Shown here: one piece after another, positions 1 through 9,752 of the stretch | Position numbering within the stretch: the first letter of the stretch is position 1 | Layout: each line of letters opens with the position of its first letter | Assembly (NCBI GenBank): GCA_003254925.1 | Contig: QANZ01027282.1 | Span: 100,736 to 164,735 of the forward strand | Source: Chamaecrista fasciculata | Taxonomy: Eukaryota > Streptophyta > Magnoliopsida > Fabales > Fabaceae | Direction: 5' to 3' | Length of the DNA stretch: 64,000 bases | The notes under the pieces: model-generated | The model's input: only the letters and a program-made list of their open reading frames with translations | The model's database searches: none | What the model was told of the DNA's origin: nothing | Position numbers and translations under genes: made by a program

Positions 1-499
1 GAGTGTAAGAAGTAGCTAACCTTGAACTGGTGAGATGGGCTCTATTTATAGAGCAGGGAAGAGAGAGGTGGTCAGCGCGCGGGGCGGACCACGTAACCAG
101 ACACGATCTCCACCAGCGGAGATGGTGGGGACCGAGATTTGCGGAGCAAGGCAATCGTGGGTGGTTGCCTGCCATGTTGCCGGGCGGTCGCCATAATACT
201 GGAGAACGTGGGTGTGAACAAGTCAGTAGCCCACGATCTCCCGTAGCGTGGATTGCGGAGCGAGGTAGTCGTGGGTGACTAAGTGTTAAGCTGGAGGCGG
301 GCGCCATGCTCCTGGGTGGAGGGGGGCGCCCCTAACTGTGCGGAGCGAAGTAGTCGGGCGCCCCCTCCTGGGTAGAGGGGGGCGCCCCTAACTGTGCGGA
401 GGGCACTTGATTGGTTCAAGCGCGCTTTGCAGGGTGTGAAGGGGGGAAGAGGCCCGGTGCGAGGGCCGTTTAGGCGTACGCCCAAATAGTGATGTATCA
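1..499 (-). mobile_element. LTR retrotransposon fragment (LTR edge, truncated by window)
   Basis: GC-rich block with a sharp edge at 499 against AT-rich DNA. Read on the minus strand it starts TGATACATCAC at 499, the usual TG start of an LTR, and has a TATA box (CTATAAATAG) near 54-45, so U3 would run 499 to about 55 and R would begin close to the window edge. It contains near-duplicate segments: the GGGGGGCGCCCCTAACTGTG stretch occurs at about 322 and about 378, and two GATTTGCGGAGC/GGATTGCGGAGC units lie at about 134 and 250. No coding sequence is convincing; the short open frames here look like chance products of high GC. The partner LTR and internal region lie outside the window. A GC-rich non-LTR repeat is the alternative. 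Confidence 0.55.
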
Positions 500-613
500 A
501 ATAGCATTAAAAAAAAATTAAAGAAAACAAACGAAATATGTTTTTCAAATTATATTAGGATAGGTAACAATTCCAAATGAACATACGTATGTATATAAGT
601 TTAAAAACTAGCA

Positions 614-2044
614 TCACACCATATTGTTTATATCACGAATGAAACGGGTCAAGGAGGAGTAAGAAGATCCACCCTCTGATAATGCCATCCTACTAACTTC
701 ACTCATCCGCTTCACGTTCTGTCTGACCTCACTCTCTTCTTTCATCAACTCTTTAATTCCTTTCTCTATTTTGTCAGCTCTTAAAATTGTTGGGCTTTCA
801 CTCTTGAGATCTAAACTAAAATCTAAAGCGATCTCCACAGCCAAATTCAAATCACGCACCAGCTGGAATGCATTTAACTGTTGCTCTGCATAAAGAGGCC
901 ACGTGGCAATGGGCACACCATAGAATATACTCTCTAAAATAGAATTCCACCCACAGTGAGATACAAATCCTCCAACCGCTGGGTGCGCTAGGATCTCCGT
1001 TTGAGGGGCCCACCCTATGACTCTTCCAATCCCAGCCGTCCGATCCAAGAACCCTTCAGGCAATACTTCGGAATGGTCTGGATAATCTGTTGGTGGTTGC
1101 ATTGGACTATTGGGTGAAGGCTTACGCAAGGACCACACGAAGCGATGACCAGCGTTCTCAAGCGCACGTGCAATTTCCGTGACTTGATCTTTGTGAAAAC
1201 ATCCTTTACTCCCGAAGCAGAGGAATATTACCGACGAAGGAGGCTGATGATCAAGCCATTGGATAACGTCGGATGCTGGTTTATCCTTGTGATCTGTTTT
1301 GGGGTGGAAGAGTGGGCCCACAGGATAAACCGTGATATCAGTTTGAGAGAAAGAGTGAATGGCGTGAGATTCAAGCTCCTCAAAAGTATTCACGATGAAC
1401 ACCTTGGCTCTCTTGAGTCCAGTGATGTAAGTAAACAAGAAATCACCCATCTCCTTTGTTAGGATCATTCTGGGCAAATAATTAACTGGAACCGGGTTCA
1501 CCAAAGTCGGGAACGCCAACTCAGTGAAGGAGTCCTTGAAATTAGGCGCTGCGGTGTCGATATTGTCCCTTTGGCGAAGAGTGTGAAGATGGAAAAAGAA
1601 ACCAAGACAGGCAGCGCTTGAAGTGTAGAACACCATGGCGGGAATACCGAAGTCGTCGGCGACGTCGAGAACAGAGGTGCAGAACATGTCGACGATGAAT
1701 CCGGCGAGTTTGGTGGATTCAGAGCGGTGAATGAGGTCGGAGACTGCTTGTTTGACTGGAGGGACGTGGTCTTGGGTGAGGAGGAACATGTCAATTGGGA
1801 CGGAAGTAGGGACATGAATCAGATGGAGAGTGGTGGGAAAATCAGGAGAGGAAACAACGGAATCAGTATAGGCGTCGATGGATGAGGATGAGGATGAGTG
1901 ATTATCATCAGATTTGGGCTTGATGGTGAACACAGTGATGGAAAGGTTGGGATCGTGCTTGATCAGAAGCTTCGCGAATTCAACGGTGGAGATTAGGTGA
2001 CCTACACCGGGAGAAGGCACGATCACTAGCTGTGATTTCGTCAT
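614..2044 (-). CDS. UDP-glycosyltransferase, UGT71 type (copy 1)
   Basis: Single-exon gene, 476 residues, the normal length for plant family-1 glycosyltransferases, which move glucose from UDP-glucose onto small hydrophobic acceptors such as flavonoids or hormones in the cytosol. Visible: catalytic His16 in SPGVGH, the partner Asp119, and the 44-residue PSPG donor box at about 345-388 (WAPQTEIL to AEQQ) with HCGWNS at 363-368 and the final Gln typical of UDP-glucose users. The start MTKSQLVIVPSPG aligns with copy 2 and has a TATA box about 80 bases upstream. The N-terminal acceptor half differs from copy 2 more than the rest, including a Ser-rich run at 49-55. The UGT71 assignment rests on overall resemblance; the acceptor cannot be told from sequence. 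Confidence 0.93.
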   Translation of the reverse strand: MTKSQLVIVPSPGVGHLISTVEFAKLLIKHDPNLSITVFTIKPKSDDNHSSSSSSIDAYTDSVVSSPDFPTTLHLIHVPTSVPIDMFLLTQDHVPPVKQAVSDLIHRSESTKLAGFIVDMFCTSVLDVADDFGIPAMVFYTSSAACLGFFFHLHTLRQRDNIDTAAPNFKDSFTELAFPTLVNPVPVNYLPRMILTKEMGDFLFTYITGLKRAKVFIVNTFEELESHAIHSFSQTDITVYPVGPLFHPKTDHKDKPASDVIQWLDHQPPSSVIFLCFGSKGCFHKDQVTEIARALENAGHRFVWSLRKPSPNSPMQPPTDYPDHSEVLPEGFLDRTAGIGRVIGWAPQTEILAHPAVGGFVSHCGWNSILESIFYGVPIATWPLYAEQQLNAFQLVRDLNLAVEIALDFSLDLKSESPTILRADKIEKGIKELMKEESEVRQNVKRMSEVSRMALSEGGSSYSSLTRFIRDINNMV

Positions 2045-2120
2045 GCTGGGTGCGTGAGCGAGCGAGCAAGTGAAGTACTATTGGTTGGGAATTTGGGATG
2101 AATGAGTTATGAGAGGATCG

Positions 2121-2132
2121 ATTTTATAAAAG
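2121..2132 (-). promoter_or_regulatory. TATA box of UGT copy 1
   Basis: TTTTATAAAAT read on the minus strand, about 80 bases upstream of the start codon. The same motif sits at the matching place before copy 2 (7279-7288), so it was inherited with the duplication. Confidence 0.6.
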
Positions 2133-3984
2133 CTTCACAATAGCAACGATAATGTATGCTCACCGATGAGTAATGACGTCGTTTTCGAATGATTGATGGC
2201 GTATGACCATATGTTATCTTCTTTAGACGTCTACACTCCACTATTTTAGAACATAGAACTAATATTGTATTTTAGAAAATAACTTTATATATAATTAATT
2301 ATGTTTTTATTATTTCAAAAATTGATGATAACTTTCTTATTTGAAAAAACTAGATAGGAAAAAAAATAAATTGAAGCCTATGATCGTGTCCCAACGGTAA
2401 GATACAGAGAGTGAAGGTGGAAGATACATCTGGTGGCTTAGAGCAGAGATGCGTTTCACACTTTCACATTCACATTATCACATAACTAGGCTACTGTGGT
2501 CAGTGGACGTGTTGTCTTCGGCTCTGCCACTAATCGTGATGAAAGAAAGGGCGCAATTTCAATTCAATAATGATTTTTGTTTTGCTGCAATAGTGGTGGT
2601 AAACAGTTCAGTAAGTTAGCATCAATAGCCTAGAAGTCTAGAAGCCATACATGTAATTATACTTTCGTTATCAGTTTTCACTAAAAGCTTAAGATTTTCT
2701 TACCATACATTTTTAATTAAACACCAGTTCCAAAACAAAGCTAATTAACATTTCATGACTTCCTAGCTAGTAGCTACTAATTATTCTAATAAAATATACT
2801 AGTTATTAAACAAGTAGAAATGTTTGAAATGTACTAATCATCTGAATAAAGTATAATCATGTGGCATGCATGCAGTCTGCGATAAACGTTGCAAGTTGTG
2901 TACTTGTATCTGTCGCTAATAGTTAGATGGCCGGGCAATTTTTCATTCATCAACGATCAATTCCTCCTTGTTAACATCTTCTATCTGCGTTAACTTCACA
3001 TTTCTTTTTTAATTTAAGTCTAACGAAAAGATTTTCTGCTCACATTTCTCATTTCATTAAGTAATTCCTCCTAGCTTCTTGGCGCTCAACCAAGCAAGAC
3101 ACCAACACATAGGGTTTATTATAATCCAATCCAATTACAACCAATAAAACTTAAAGCTCGACTATATTAATAAAACGATTAGATGAATTTGATTGGTGTT
3201 CCATTTGATCATTTTGATTTTTGGATGATAACCAATATTAACTAAACTAAATCGATCAACTGATTAATATAATATTTTATAAATTTGTGGATGAAAATGA
3301 AAAAATTTAAAGATAAAAATTGACAATCAACAAATATTAAGGACGGAACTAAAAATTCATATAAAATTTGCGGATGAAAAAGAAAAAACAAAGAAAGAAA
3401 ATTCTCTGTTATCAACTCCTGATGCATTGTTAACTCACAAGTCAAAAGTGACAACTCAGTTTCTTCTTTTTTTGAGAAACTTTTTTCAAATTGTCTTTGT
3501 CTACCACAAAGTATGGAAATCGGGCCAACTATTATATATTTAAACCTCCTACTTCTCCACACTTTCTACACTTGATATAACAAAGGTTCCTTTCATGCCT
3601 AATTTTCTATCGGGTAAGCTTCGCATGGGCTTCCGAAATCAAATTGATGCACAGGACGAAGAGTGTTGCTCTCGAAAGTGCAATGATTTGAATCACTGAT
3701 CCAATAATAAAATCAAGTAAATGTTATTATTATAATAATAAATACTACGCTGGCACCTGTCCAAGGTCACATGTTCTACAAATGTGCTTTTGTATTTTAA
3801 AAAGTACATAATATTATAGAAGCTGCTATTATTTTTTCTTTTTAAATTAGAAGTATGTGAAGAGGGAGGCTCACTAAATTTTTGTGACAAAATTAAAATA
3901 AGAAAATATGAGATTTTTTTTTTGGCCATTAAGAAAAAAAAAAGAAAAAGATGAGATTGAATAGGATTGAAAAAGAAAAGTCAA
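2133..3984. other. Intergenic; decayed remnant of the duplicated unit
   Basis: No gene. Three scraps match DNA beside UGT copy 2, in the same order and orientation: about 2548-2590 (AAAGGGCGCAATTTC...) resembles 7479-7545; about 3078-3112 (CTTGGCGCTCAACCAAGC, then AAGACACCAACA) resembles 8188-8217 inside the small gene at 7790-8257; and about 3488-3520 (TTGTCTTTGTCTACCAC) resembles 8547-8578. This looks like the remains of the neighbouring gene, lost from this unit. The rest is AT-rich filler; short open frames at 3242-3929 are not protein-like. Confidence 0.5.
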
Positions 3985-4455
3985 AGTTCTATTTTGATCC
4001 TCATGTTTGCTCAATGTTTGTTCAAAGTTCTGTTTTGATTTCTCAAATTCTTTTATTTTGTTTTGGTCCTTCATATTTGTTCAAATTTCTGTTATGGTCC
4101 CTTAAGTTTTCAAAAAGTTTTATTATTAGTCTCTGACTCTTTTACATTCACTTTTTTCGTAAAAAAAAAAGAAAATAAATTAATTTTCATCTCCAAAACA
4201 TTTTGCTCTTTTGCGTTAAGGTCCTTCCATTTGTAAAAGAGCAAAATTGTTGGGAGATGAAAGTTAATTTTTTTTCTTTTTTTTTTTAACTGAAAAAGTA
4301 GATAGAAAAGAGTCGAGAACTAACAGTGAAACTTTTTAGAAACTTGAGGGACCACAATAGAACGAAAAAACTTGAGGGACCAAAATGGAACGAAAAAAAC
4401 TTGAGGGATCAAAACGGAACTTTGAGCAAACATGAGAGACCAAAATAAGATTTTA
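3985..4455. mobile_element. Fold-back (inverted-repeat) MITE-like element
   Basis: The two halves are imperfect inverted repeats. The left has TCATGTTTGCTCAA and later GTTCTGTTTTGAT; the right has TTGAGCAAACATGA and ATCAAAACGGAAC, with runs of the TTTGGTCCCT / AGGGACCAAA type. The centre (about 4180-4275) is itself palindromic (TTTGCTCTTTT versus AAAAGAGCAAA). No coding capacity. Such TTTGGTCC-rich fold-backs are usual for non-autonomous Mutator-like elements, but no target duplication was resolved because both flanks are A-rich. Confidence 0.65.
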
Positions 4456-4519
4456 TCCAAAAAGAAATAATTAAAGAAAACAAACAGTTACGGAAATATG
4501 TTTTTTAAATTTTAATGGT

Positions 4520-5797
4520 GGGTCAGTTTGTTTGCGCTTATAAGAAAATCTGCTTTGATTATAATCAGAGTATGATTATAATCAAAGTTGATTATTTGTG
4601 TATTGGTGTTTGGATGAAAGTTGATTATTTGGTGTGAAATTATTGAAATGGGTATGTAATGATTGTGGTTGGTAGATAGAAGGGTAAGGAAATTGATAAA
4701 TTGTATAGGGGTAGAAATGGAAGAAAAAGTAGGAAAAAGTAAGATGTGATTTGACATATAGTCAAAGTGTGTTTGGATGTGATTGTTGCTTATAGAAAAA
4801 TCAAATTATGTCACTGTTTGCCTTAGAAAGCGTGAAAATACGATTATAATCATGTGCAACTTTGGAGGTGATTATTTTGTTTGGTCCACCGAATTCATTT
4901 TTGCCTACGAAATGGTGGACCGAAATGACTAAAGTGTAGCATTTGGTCCCGACATTCGGTGGACCAACGAAAAAAATGGTCCACCGTTTCGCACAACATG
5001 AGAGAGAATGAAAAAAAAGCAGCGGACCCGAACAAAATATTCAATTTGGCTTAATTTTATTTTGCTTCTCTTCTCTCTCGTCTCTCTCTCCCTCTTCCTC
5101 TCTCTCGTCGGTGGAGTACTTCAAAAGTTCTCCGGCGATTTCGCCGGATTTGAGCAAAAACGAACATTATTAGATTCTTTTTATATATATCCTCTGATTC
5201 TCTCACTTCCCTATTGAATCGCTCATGGTGACAAAAATTCTCAGCGTAGTTTTGTTGGGTGTGCTGGTGGATTTGGTGGGAAGTGTGGGATGGAAAATAA
5301 GGATTGGACTTGAATTGAGAAATTGGATGATTGTGAGTAGTGTTGGTCGGTGAGAATGTATCAGTGTGATGGTCTCGAATTTGTAGGGTTGGAGATGAAA
5401 TGGAATCGGAAGAGATGCCTAAGCTTTATTTTTTGATCCTCACTGCAGATTTATGGTTCAATGCCATGAATGGATGAAGCGAATATGGGCTAAAATAATA
5501 ATTTGATTCACAAATAATTTGGGCAAAATAACATTTTAGCCCAATACAATAATGAGTATTTACAATATGATCCAATATTGAAGTAAATGACTATTTTACC
5601 CTTGTGATAGATGATTTATTATATTAGATTATAGGTAATTATAGGTATATATATAGATAGAGATATAAGTGTAATTAAGTGTGTTTGATTATAAAAACAT
5701 CATAATTATAATTTAATCAGAAAAAAAACGTAAATAAACATATTTATTACGATTATAATGAAAACATATTATAATTAAAATGCAAACCAACTGGACC
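4520..5797. mobile_element. Possible non-autonomous DNA transposon with captured leader sequence
   Basis: The ends are similar in inverted orientation: GGTCAGTTTGTTTGC at the left and, read backwards, GGTCCAGTTGGTTTGC at the right, both followed by ATTATAAT-rich subterminal DNA. Inside is a GGTCCACC/GGTGGACC palindromic patch (about 4882-4986). Then at about 5070-5215 comes a CTCTCTCT-rich stretch with CCGGCGATTTCGCCGG that looks like a 5' leader of a plant gene rather than transposon DNA. The 69-codon frame at 5008-5217 is hydrophobic and unrecognised. Target duplication not found, so the boundaries are tentative. Confidence 0.4.
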
Positions 5798-5839
5798 ATG
5801 CCAATGAACAAACGTACATATATGTTTAAAATACTAGCA

Positions 5840-7225
5840 TCATACAGCATTGTTTATATCACTAATGAAACGGGTCAAGGAGGAGTAAGAAGATCCCTCT
5901 GATAATGCCATCCTACTCACTTCACTCATTCGCTTTACTTTCTTTCTGACCTCACTCTCTTCCTTCATCAACTCCTTTATTCCTTTCTCGATTTTGTCAG
6001 CTCTTAAAATTGTTTCGCTTTCGTTCTTGGCCATTAAATCGAAATCCAAAGTTATCTCCACAGCCAAATTCAGATCACACACCAGCTGAAATGAATTGAG
6101 CTGTTGCTCGGCATAAAGCGGCCACGTGGCAATGGGCACACCATAGTATATACTCTCTAAGATAGAATTCCACCCACAATGAGATACAAAGCCTCCAATC
6201 GCTGGGTGCCGTAGGATCTCCGTTTGCGGGGCCCACCCTATCATTCTTCCAACTCCAGCCGTCCGATCTAAGAACCCTTCAGGCAATACCTCGGAAAAGT
6301 CTAGGTAATCTGTGGGGCAGCCTATTGGATCATTTGGTGAAGGCTTACGCAAAGACCACACGAAGCGATGACCAGCGTTCTCAAGCGCACGTGCAATTTC
6401 CGTGACTTGATCTTTGTGAAAACATCCTTTACTCCCGAAGCAGAGGAATATTACCGACGAAGGAGGCTGATGATCAAGCCACTCGATAACGTGTGATGTT
6501 GTTGATTTATCCTTATGATCTGTTATTGGGTTGAAGAGTACTGGGCCCACAGGATAAACCGTTATACCAGTTTGAGATAAGGAGTGAATGGCGTGAGATT
6601 CAAGTTCCTCCAAGGTATTCACGATGAACACCTTGAATCTGTTGAGCCCAGTGGTATAGCTTAACCAGAATTCCTTCTCTTCCTTCCTGAGCAACATAGG
6701 AGGCATAAATTTAGCGGGAAACGGGTTCACAAAACTCGGGAACGCCAACTCAGTTCCCGAATCTTTAAAGTTAGGCTGGAGAGTGTGAAGATGGAGAAAG
6801 AAACCAAGACAGGCAGCGCTTGAAGTGTAGAACACCATGGAAGGAACACCGAATTCGTCGGCGATGTCGATCATGGCGGTGCAGAACATGTCGACGATGA
6901 AGCCGGCGAGTCTGGATTTGGATTTTTGAACGAGGTCGGAGAAAGCTTGTCTGACATGGGGGATCTGGGTTTGGATGAGAGTGGAAAGATCAAGATTTAA
7001 GAGAGAAGGAGAGGTAGGGAGATGAATGAAATGGAGAGTGGGGGGAAAATCAGGGGAGGAAAGGAAGGAATCGATGTAATTAGCATCCATGGATGACTTG
7101 ATGATGAAGATGGTGATGGAAAGGCTTGGATCTTGGTTGATCAGAAGCTTGGAAAATTCGACGGTGGAAATTATGTGACCTGCACCGGGAGAAGTCACCA
7201 TCACCAGCTGATGCGATTTCGTCAT
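5840..7225 (-). CDS. UDP-glycosyltransferase, UGT71 type (copy 2)
   Basis: Single-exon gene, 461 residues, tandem paralogue of the gene at 614-2044 and in the same orientation. It has catalytic His17 in SPGAGH, Asp112, and a PSPG box at about 331-374 with HCGWNS and the closing Gln. It is 15 residues shorter than copy 1, mainly because it lacks the Ser-rich loop after residue 45 and part of the loop near 155. A 128-base block (6354-6481), encoding DHQPPSSVIFLCFGSKG onwards, is identical to copy 1 while the ends have diverged. Differences cluster in the acceptor-binding N-terminal half, so the substrates may differ. The exact acceptor is unknown. Confidence 0.93.
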   Translation of the reverse strand: MTKSHQLVMVTSPGAGHIISTVEFSKLLINQDPSLSITIFIIKSSMDANYIDSFLSSPDFPPTLHFIHLPTSPSLLNLDLSTLIQTQIPHVRQAFSDLVQKSKSRLAGFIVDMFCTAMIDIADEFGVPSMVFYTSSAACLGFFLHLHTLQPNFKDSGTELAFPSFVNPFPAKFMPPMLLRKEEKEFWLSYTTGLNRFKVFIVNTLEELESHAIHSLSQTGITVYPVGPVLFNPITDHKDKSTTSHVIEWLDHQPPSSVIFLCFGSKGCFHKDQVTEIARALENAGHRFVWSLRKPSPNDPIGCPTDYLDFSEVLPEGFLDRTAGVGRMIGWAPQTEILRHPAIGGFVSHCGWNSILESIYYGVPIATWPLYAEQQLNSFQLVCDLNLAVEITLDFDLMAKNESETILRADKIEKGIKELMKEESEVRKKVKRMSEVSRMALSEGSSYSSLTRFISDINNAV

Positions 7226-7278
7226 GGTGAGTGAGTGAGTGAAGTTGGATGTGGGAATGGGATGAATGAGGGATCGAG

Positions 7279-7288
7279 TTTATAAAAG
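7279..7288 (-). promoter_or_regulatory. TATA box of UGT copy 2
   Basis: CTTTTATAAA on the minus strand, about 55-60 bases upstream of the start codon, matching the motif in front of copy 1. Confidence 0.6.
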
Positions 7289-7789
7289 TTCTTTATTAAT
7301 ACCAATGTTAATGTATGGTCACGGATGACGTCTCGAGTGATTTCCTTTACTCAAGAGTTTAGAACGTTTCTATTATATTAGAACAACTTTAAAGTATAAT
7401 TAATTATGTCTCTGTTATTTCAAAATTAATATTTCGCAAGAAACAGAGTAAGAATATCTCTATTCGGTGGCACGATTGAAAGGGCATATATGAATGGCAA
7501 TTGCAATTTGCAATTGAATAATGGTTTTCGTTTCGCTTTAATTCATGATATTCATAATCACTATAATGGTTTTCTGCTCACTTCCACGGTTATACTTATA
7601 ATTGAAATTTGTAAAATCTGGATATCATAATCAAATTGAATAATCACTATCTTCATCTTGTACATTAGAGAGAAGTAAAAAAACACAAAAAAAAACTCTA
7701 TTTTATTGATGGCTTTGCTGATAAATACAAGCATATGTGGTGCCAAGAGGTCAAAAATCAAAATGAAGAATCAAAGTCAGTTCCTTTGA

Positions 7790-8257
7790 TCACTTTGAAG
7801 ACTGTGTTGAAACAGCATCTCCATGATTGAGTTGCCTGAGAGCTTGGAATACCTTGGAACTGCTATCAAATATGTGAGCCCTTCTATTGTAATCCAGAGG
7901 CTGTTTTCCCACATCTTCACCCATGATTGCCTCCTTCTCCAAACACTCCAATAACTCCACCAATCCTTTTCTCTCTCCACATTTGTGCCTAAACCTCCCC
8001 ATTTCTTCTTCTTCTTTCATCTCTGCTTCCAATTCTTTCTCCAATTCTGCCTCCAAACCCCAACTTGCACACCCCACCACTGATCCCTTCTCTTCTTGCT
8101 TTGGCCATGAATGCCTCATCTTCATCACCTTCCAAGGCTTCAACCTTCGACATTGAACCAAAGTGTGGTTTTGATTTTGGTTTTGCTTGGCGCTGAAGGA
8201 AGCAAGACACCAACAGAAGCTGTGTGGATTAGCTTGACACAAAGACCCTTTCATCAT
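7790..8257 (-). CDS. Conserved plant protein of unknown function (DYNRRA-motif family)
   Basis: Intronless 155-codon frame. The N-terminal half is basic and poorly conserved in look. The middle (about 70-92) is a charged Glu-rich helix (ELEKELEAEMKEEEEMG), probably coiled coil. The C-terminal third has RKGLVELLECLEKEAIMGED followed by PLDYNRRAHIFDSSSKVFQAL. I recognise this last part as the hallmark of a small plant-only family of uncharacterised proteins, so the frame is likely a real gene. No signal peptide or membrane segment. Start chosen at the first of two Met codons, 8257. A piece of its 5' coding region persists near 3078-3112 beside UGT copy 1, so it belonged to the duplicated unit. 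Function not inferred. Confidence 0.65.
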   Translation of the reverse strand: MMKGSLCQANPHSFCWCLASFSAKQNQNQNHTLVQCRRLKPWKVMKMRHSWPKQEEKGSVVGCASWGLEAELEKELEAEMKEEEEMGRFRHKCGERKGLVELLECLEKEAIMGEDVGKQPLDYNRRAHIFDSSSKVFQALRQLNHGDAVSTQSSK

Positions 8258-8601
8258 GATTAGCCTTTTGATCCTGTGTTTCTAGCTGTGTACTTGTCTT
8301 GTGTTGAAACGAAATAACGAATATAAGAGGCACAGATGAAAGAGAGACCTACCCCACCAGGGCACGTGTCAAAAATTCTGATGAAGGAGAAGAAGCATAA
8401 GTGGCATTTGTTGGTCACAATGACTGAAGATTCCAGATGATTGGAGGAAGCCCTGCACTTGGCTAGTAGAGAGAAGAGGTAGAGAGGGCACGCGTTTGAA
8501 AGACTGATACTACACAAATGACAAAACACCTTCTTTTTTCAAGAATCTTATGTCAAATTGTCTTTGTCTACCACAAAGTTGAAAACTTTTGTAATTTTCT
8601 C

Positions 8602-9185
8602 ATGCATAACTGAAACTTCTGGAGTTAATTTAACAAAGATTTCTTTCACGCCTATTTTTCACACCCAATAGGGTACGTTTATCAAAGGACTTCAAATTGA
8701 TTTGAAATTCCGTCCCATCATCGCATGGGACTTGAGTGAGCAACAGGTCAAAATTTTAGTTTAGTTCCGGTAATTTTTTTTTTTTTTTTGCAATTTGGAC
8801 ATTTCTACTACGTGTTACTTACGGTACTAAAGTGGAAGAGTATTCCGATTAGTGATTTTATTAAAAACAAAAAGCAAAGGATATCCGTCCTAAGTAAGAT
8901 NATGCATAACTGAAACTTCTGGAGTTGATTTAACAAAGATTTCTTTCACGCCTAATTTTCACACCCAATAGGGTACGTTTATCAAGGACTTCAAATTGAT
9001 TTGAAATTCCGTCCCATCATCGCATGGGACAGGTCAAAATTTTAGTTTAGTTCCGGTAATTTATTTATTTTTTTGCAATTTGGACATTTCTACTACGTGT
9101 TACTTACGGTACTAAAGTGGAAGAGTATTCCGATTAGTGATTTTATTAAAAACAAAAAGCAAAGGATATCCGTCCTAAGTAAGAT
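8602..9185. repeat. Tandem ~290-bp direct repeat split by a single N
   Basis: Copy A is 8602-8900 and copy B 8902-9185, joined by an N at 8901. They match almost base for base apart from a few substitutions, a 13-base segment (TTGAGTGAGCAAC region) present only in A, and poly-T length. A single N exactly at the junction suggests scaffold joining of two haplotypes rather than a true tandem repeat. Confidence 0.85.
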
Positions 9186-9752
9186 TTAGTTTGTACAGAT
9201 ACCACATCTCCCACTTTTTTACTTTCTTTATCTTTTAAACCTATCACGGTGGAGTTATGCAACCTTAAAAGATGAAGATCACGTGAAAAGCATTTGCAAA
9301 TGCATGATGGAGTACTCCGGGAAACCTTTCCACTCAGATACTATCGCCAACAGATATTTAATCGTTGATTTACTTGGGGTATTGCACATTTTGTTTTCAG
9401 TACTTCTTTCTTATTATATCCACATTCTTTATCAACATGTACACCATATACAGCAGGAAACCTAAAGATCTTTCAATGTTTGGGGGATCCATCATATTTA
9501 CAAGGACGAGAAGAAGCTTATTGCTTGGTGCTGGACTTGGACACACATTTACATAGACAGAAGCTTACAGCTAACAGCCTATCTGGTGACCGGAAGAAAG
9601 AGTGTGTGCACGTCAATGATGACGAGAATTCAAAATCCAACAATTTGACACGTGGTCTCCACATGTGCAGATTGAAAGAATTTTAGCCATAGTTAAATGT
9701 ATTACACCCGAGAGTTTTTGCTGGCCAGTGAGTATGTTGAACAGTTGATTGT
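9186..9752. other. Intergenic, 3' side of ATG18
   Basis: No gene, repeat or RNA recognised. Overlapping short open frames at 9283-9686 are not protein-like. The 3' untranslated region of the minus-strand ATG18 gene should lie in the right part of this stretch. Confidence 0.4.

Noticed and set aside
30..500. Open frames of 82 and 73 codons in the GC-rich left edge
   Set aside because: High GC makes stop codons rare; residue content is Gly/Arg/Pro-rich and repeats with the DNA. Read as LTR instead.
1145..1462. Plus-strand 105-codon frame inside UGT copy 1
   Set aside because: Antisense shadow of the glycosyltransferase; part of the same frame is antisense to the 128-base block shared with copy 2 but is broken in copy 2.
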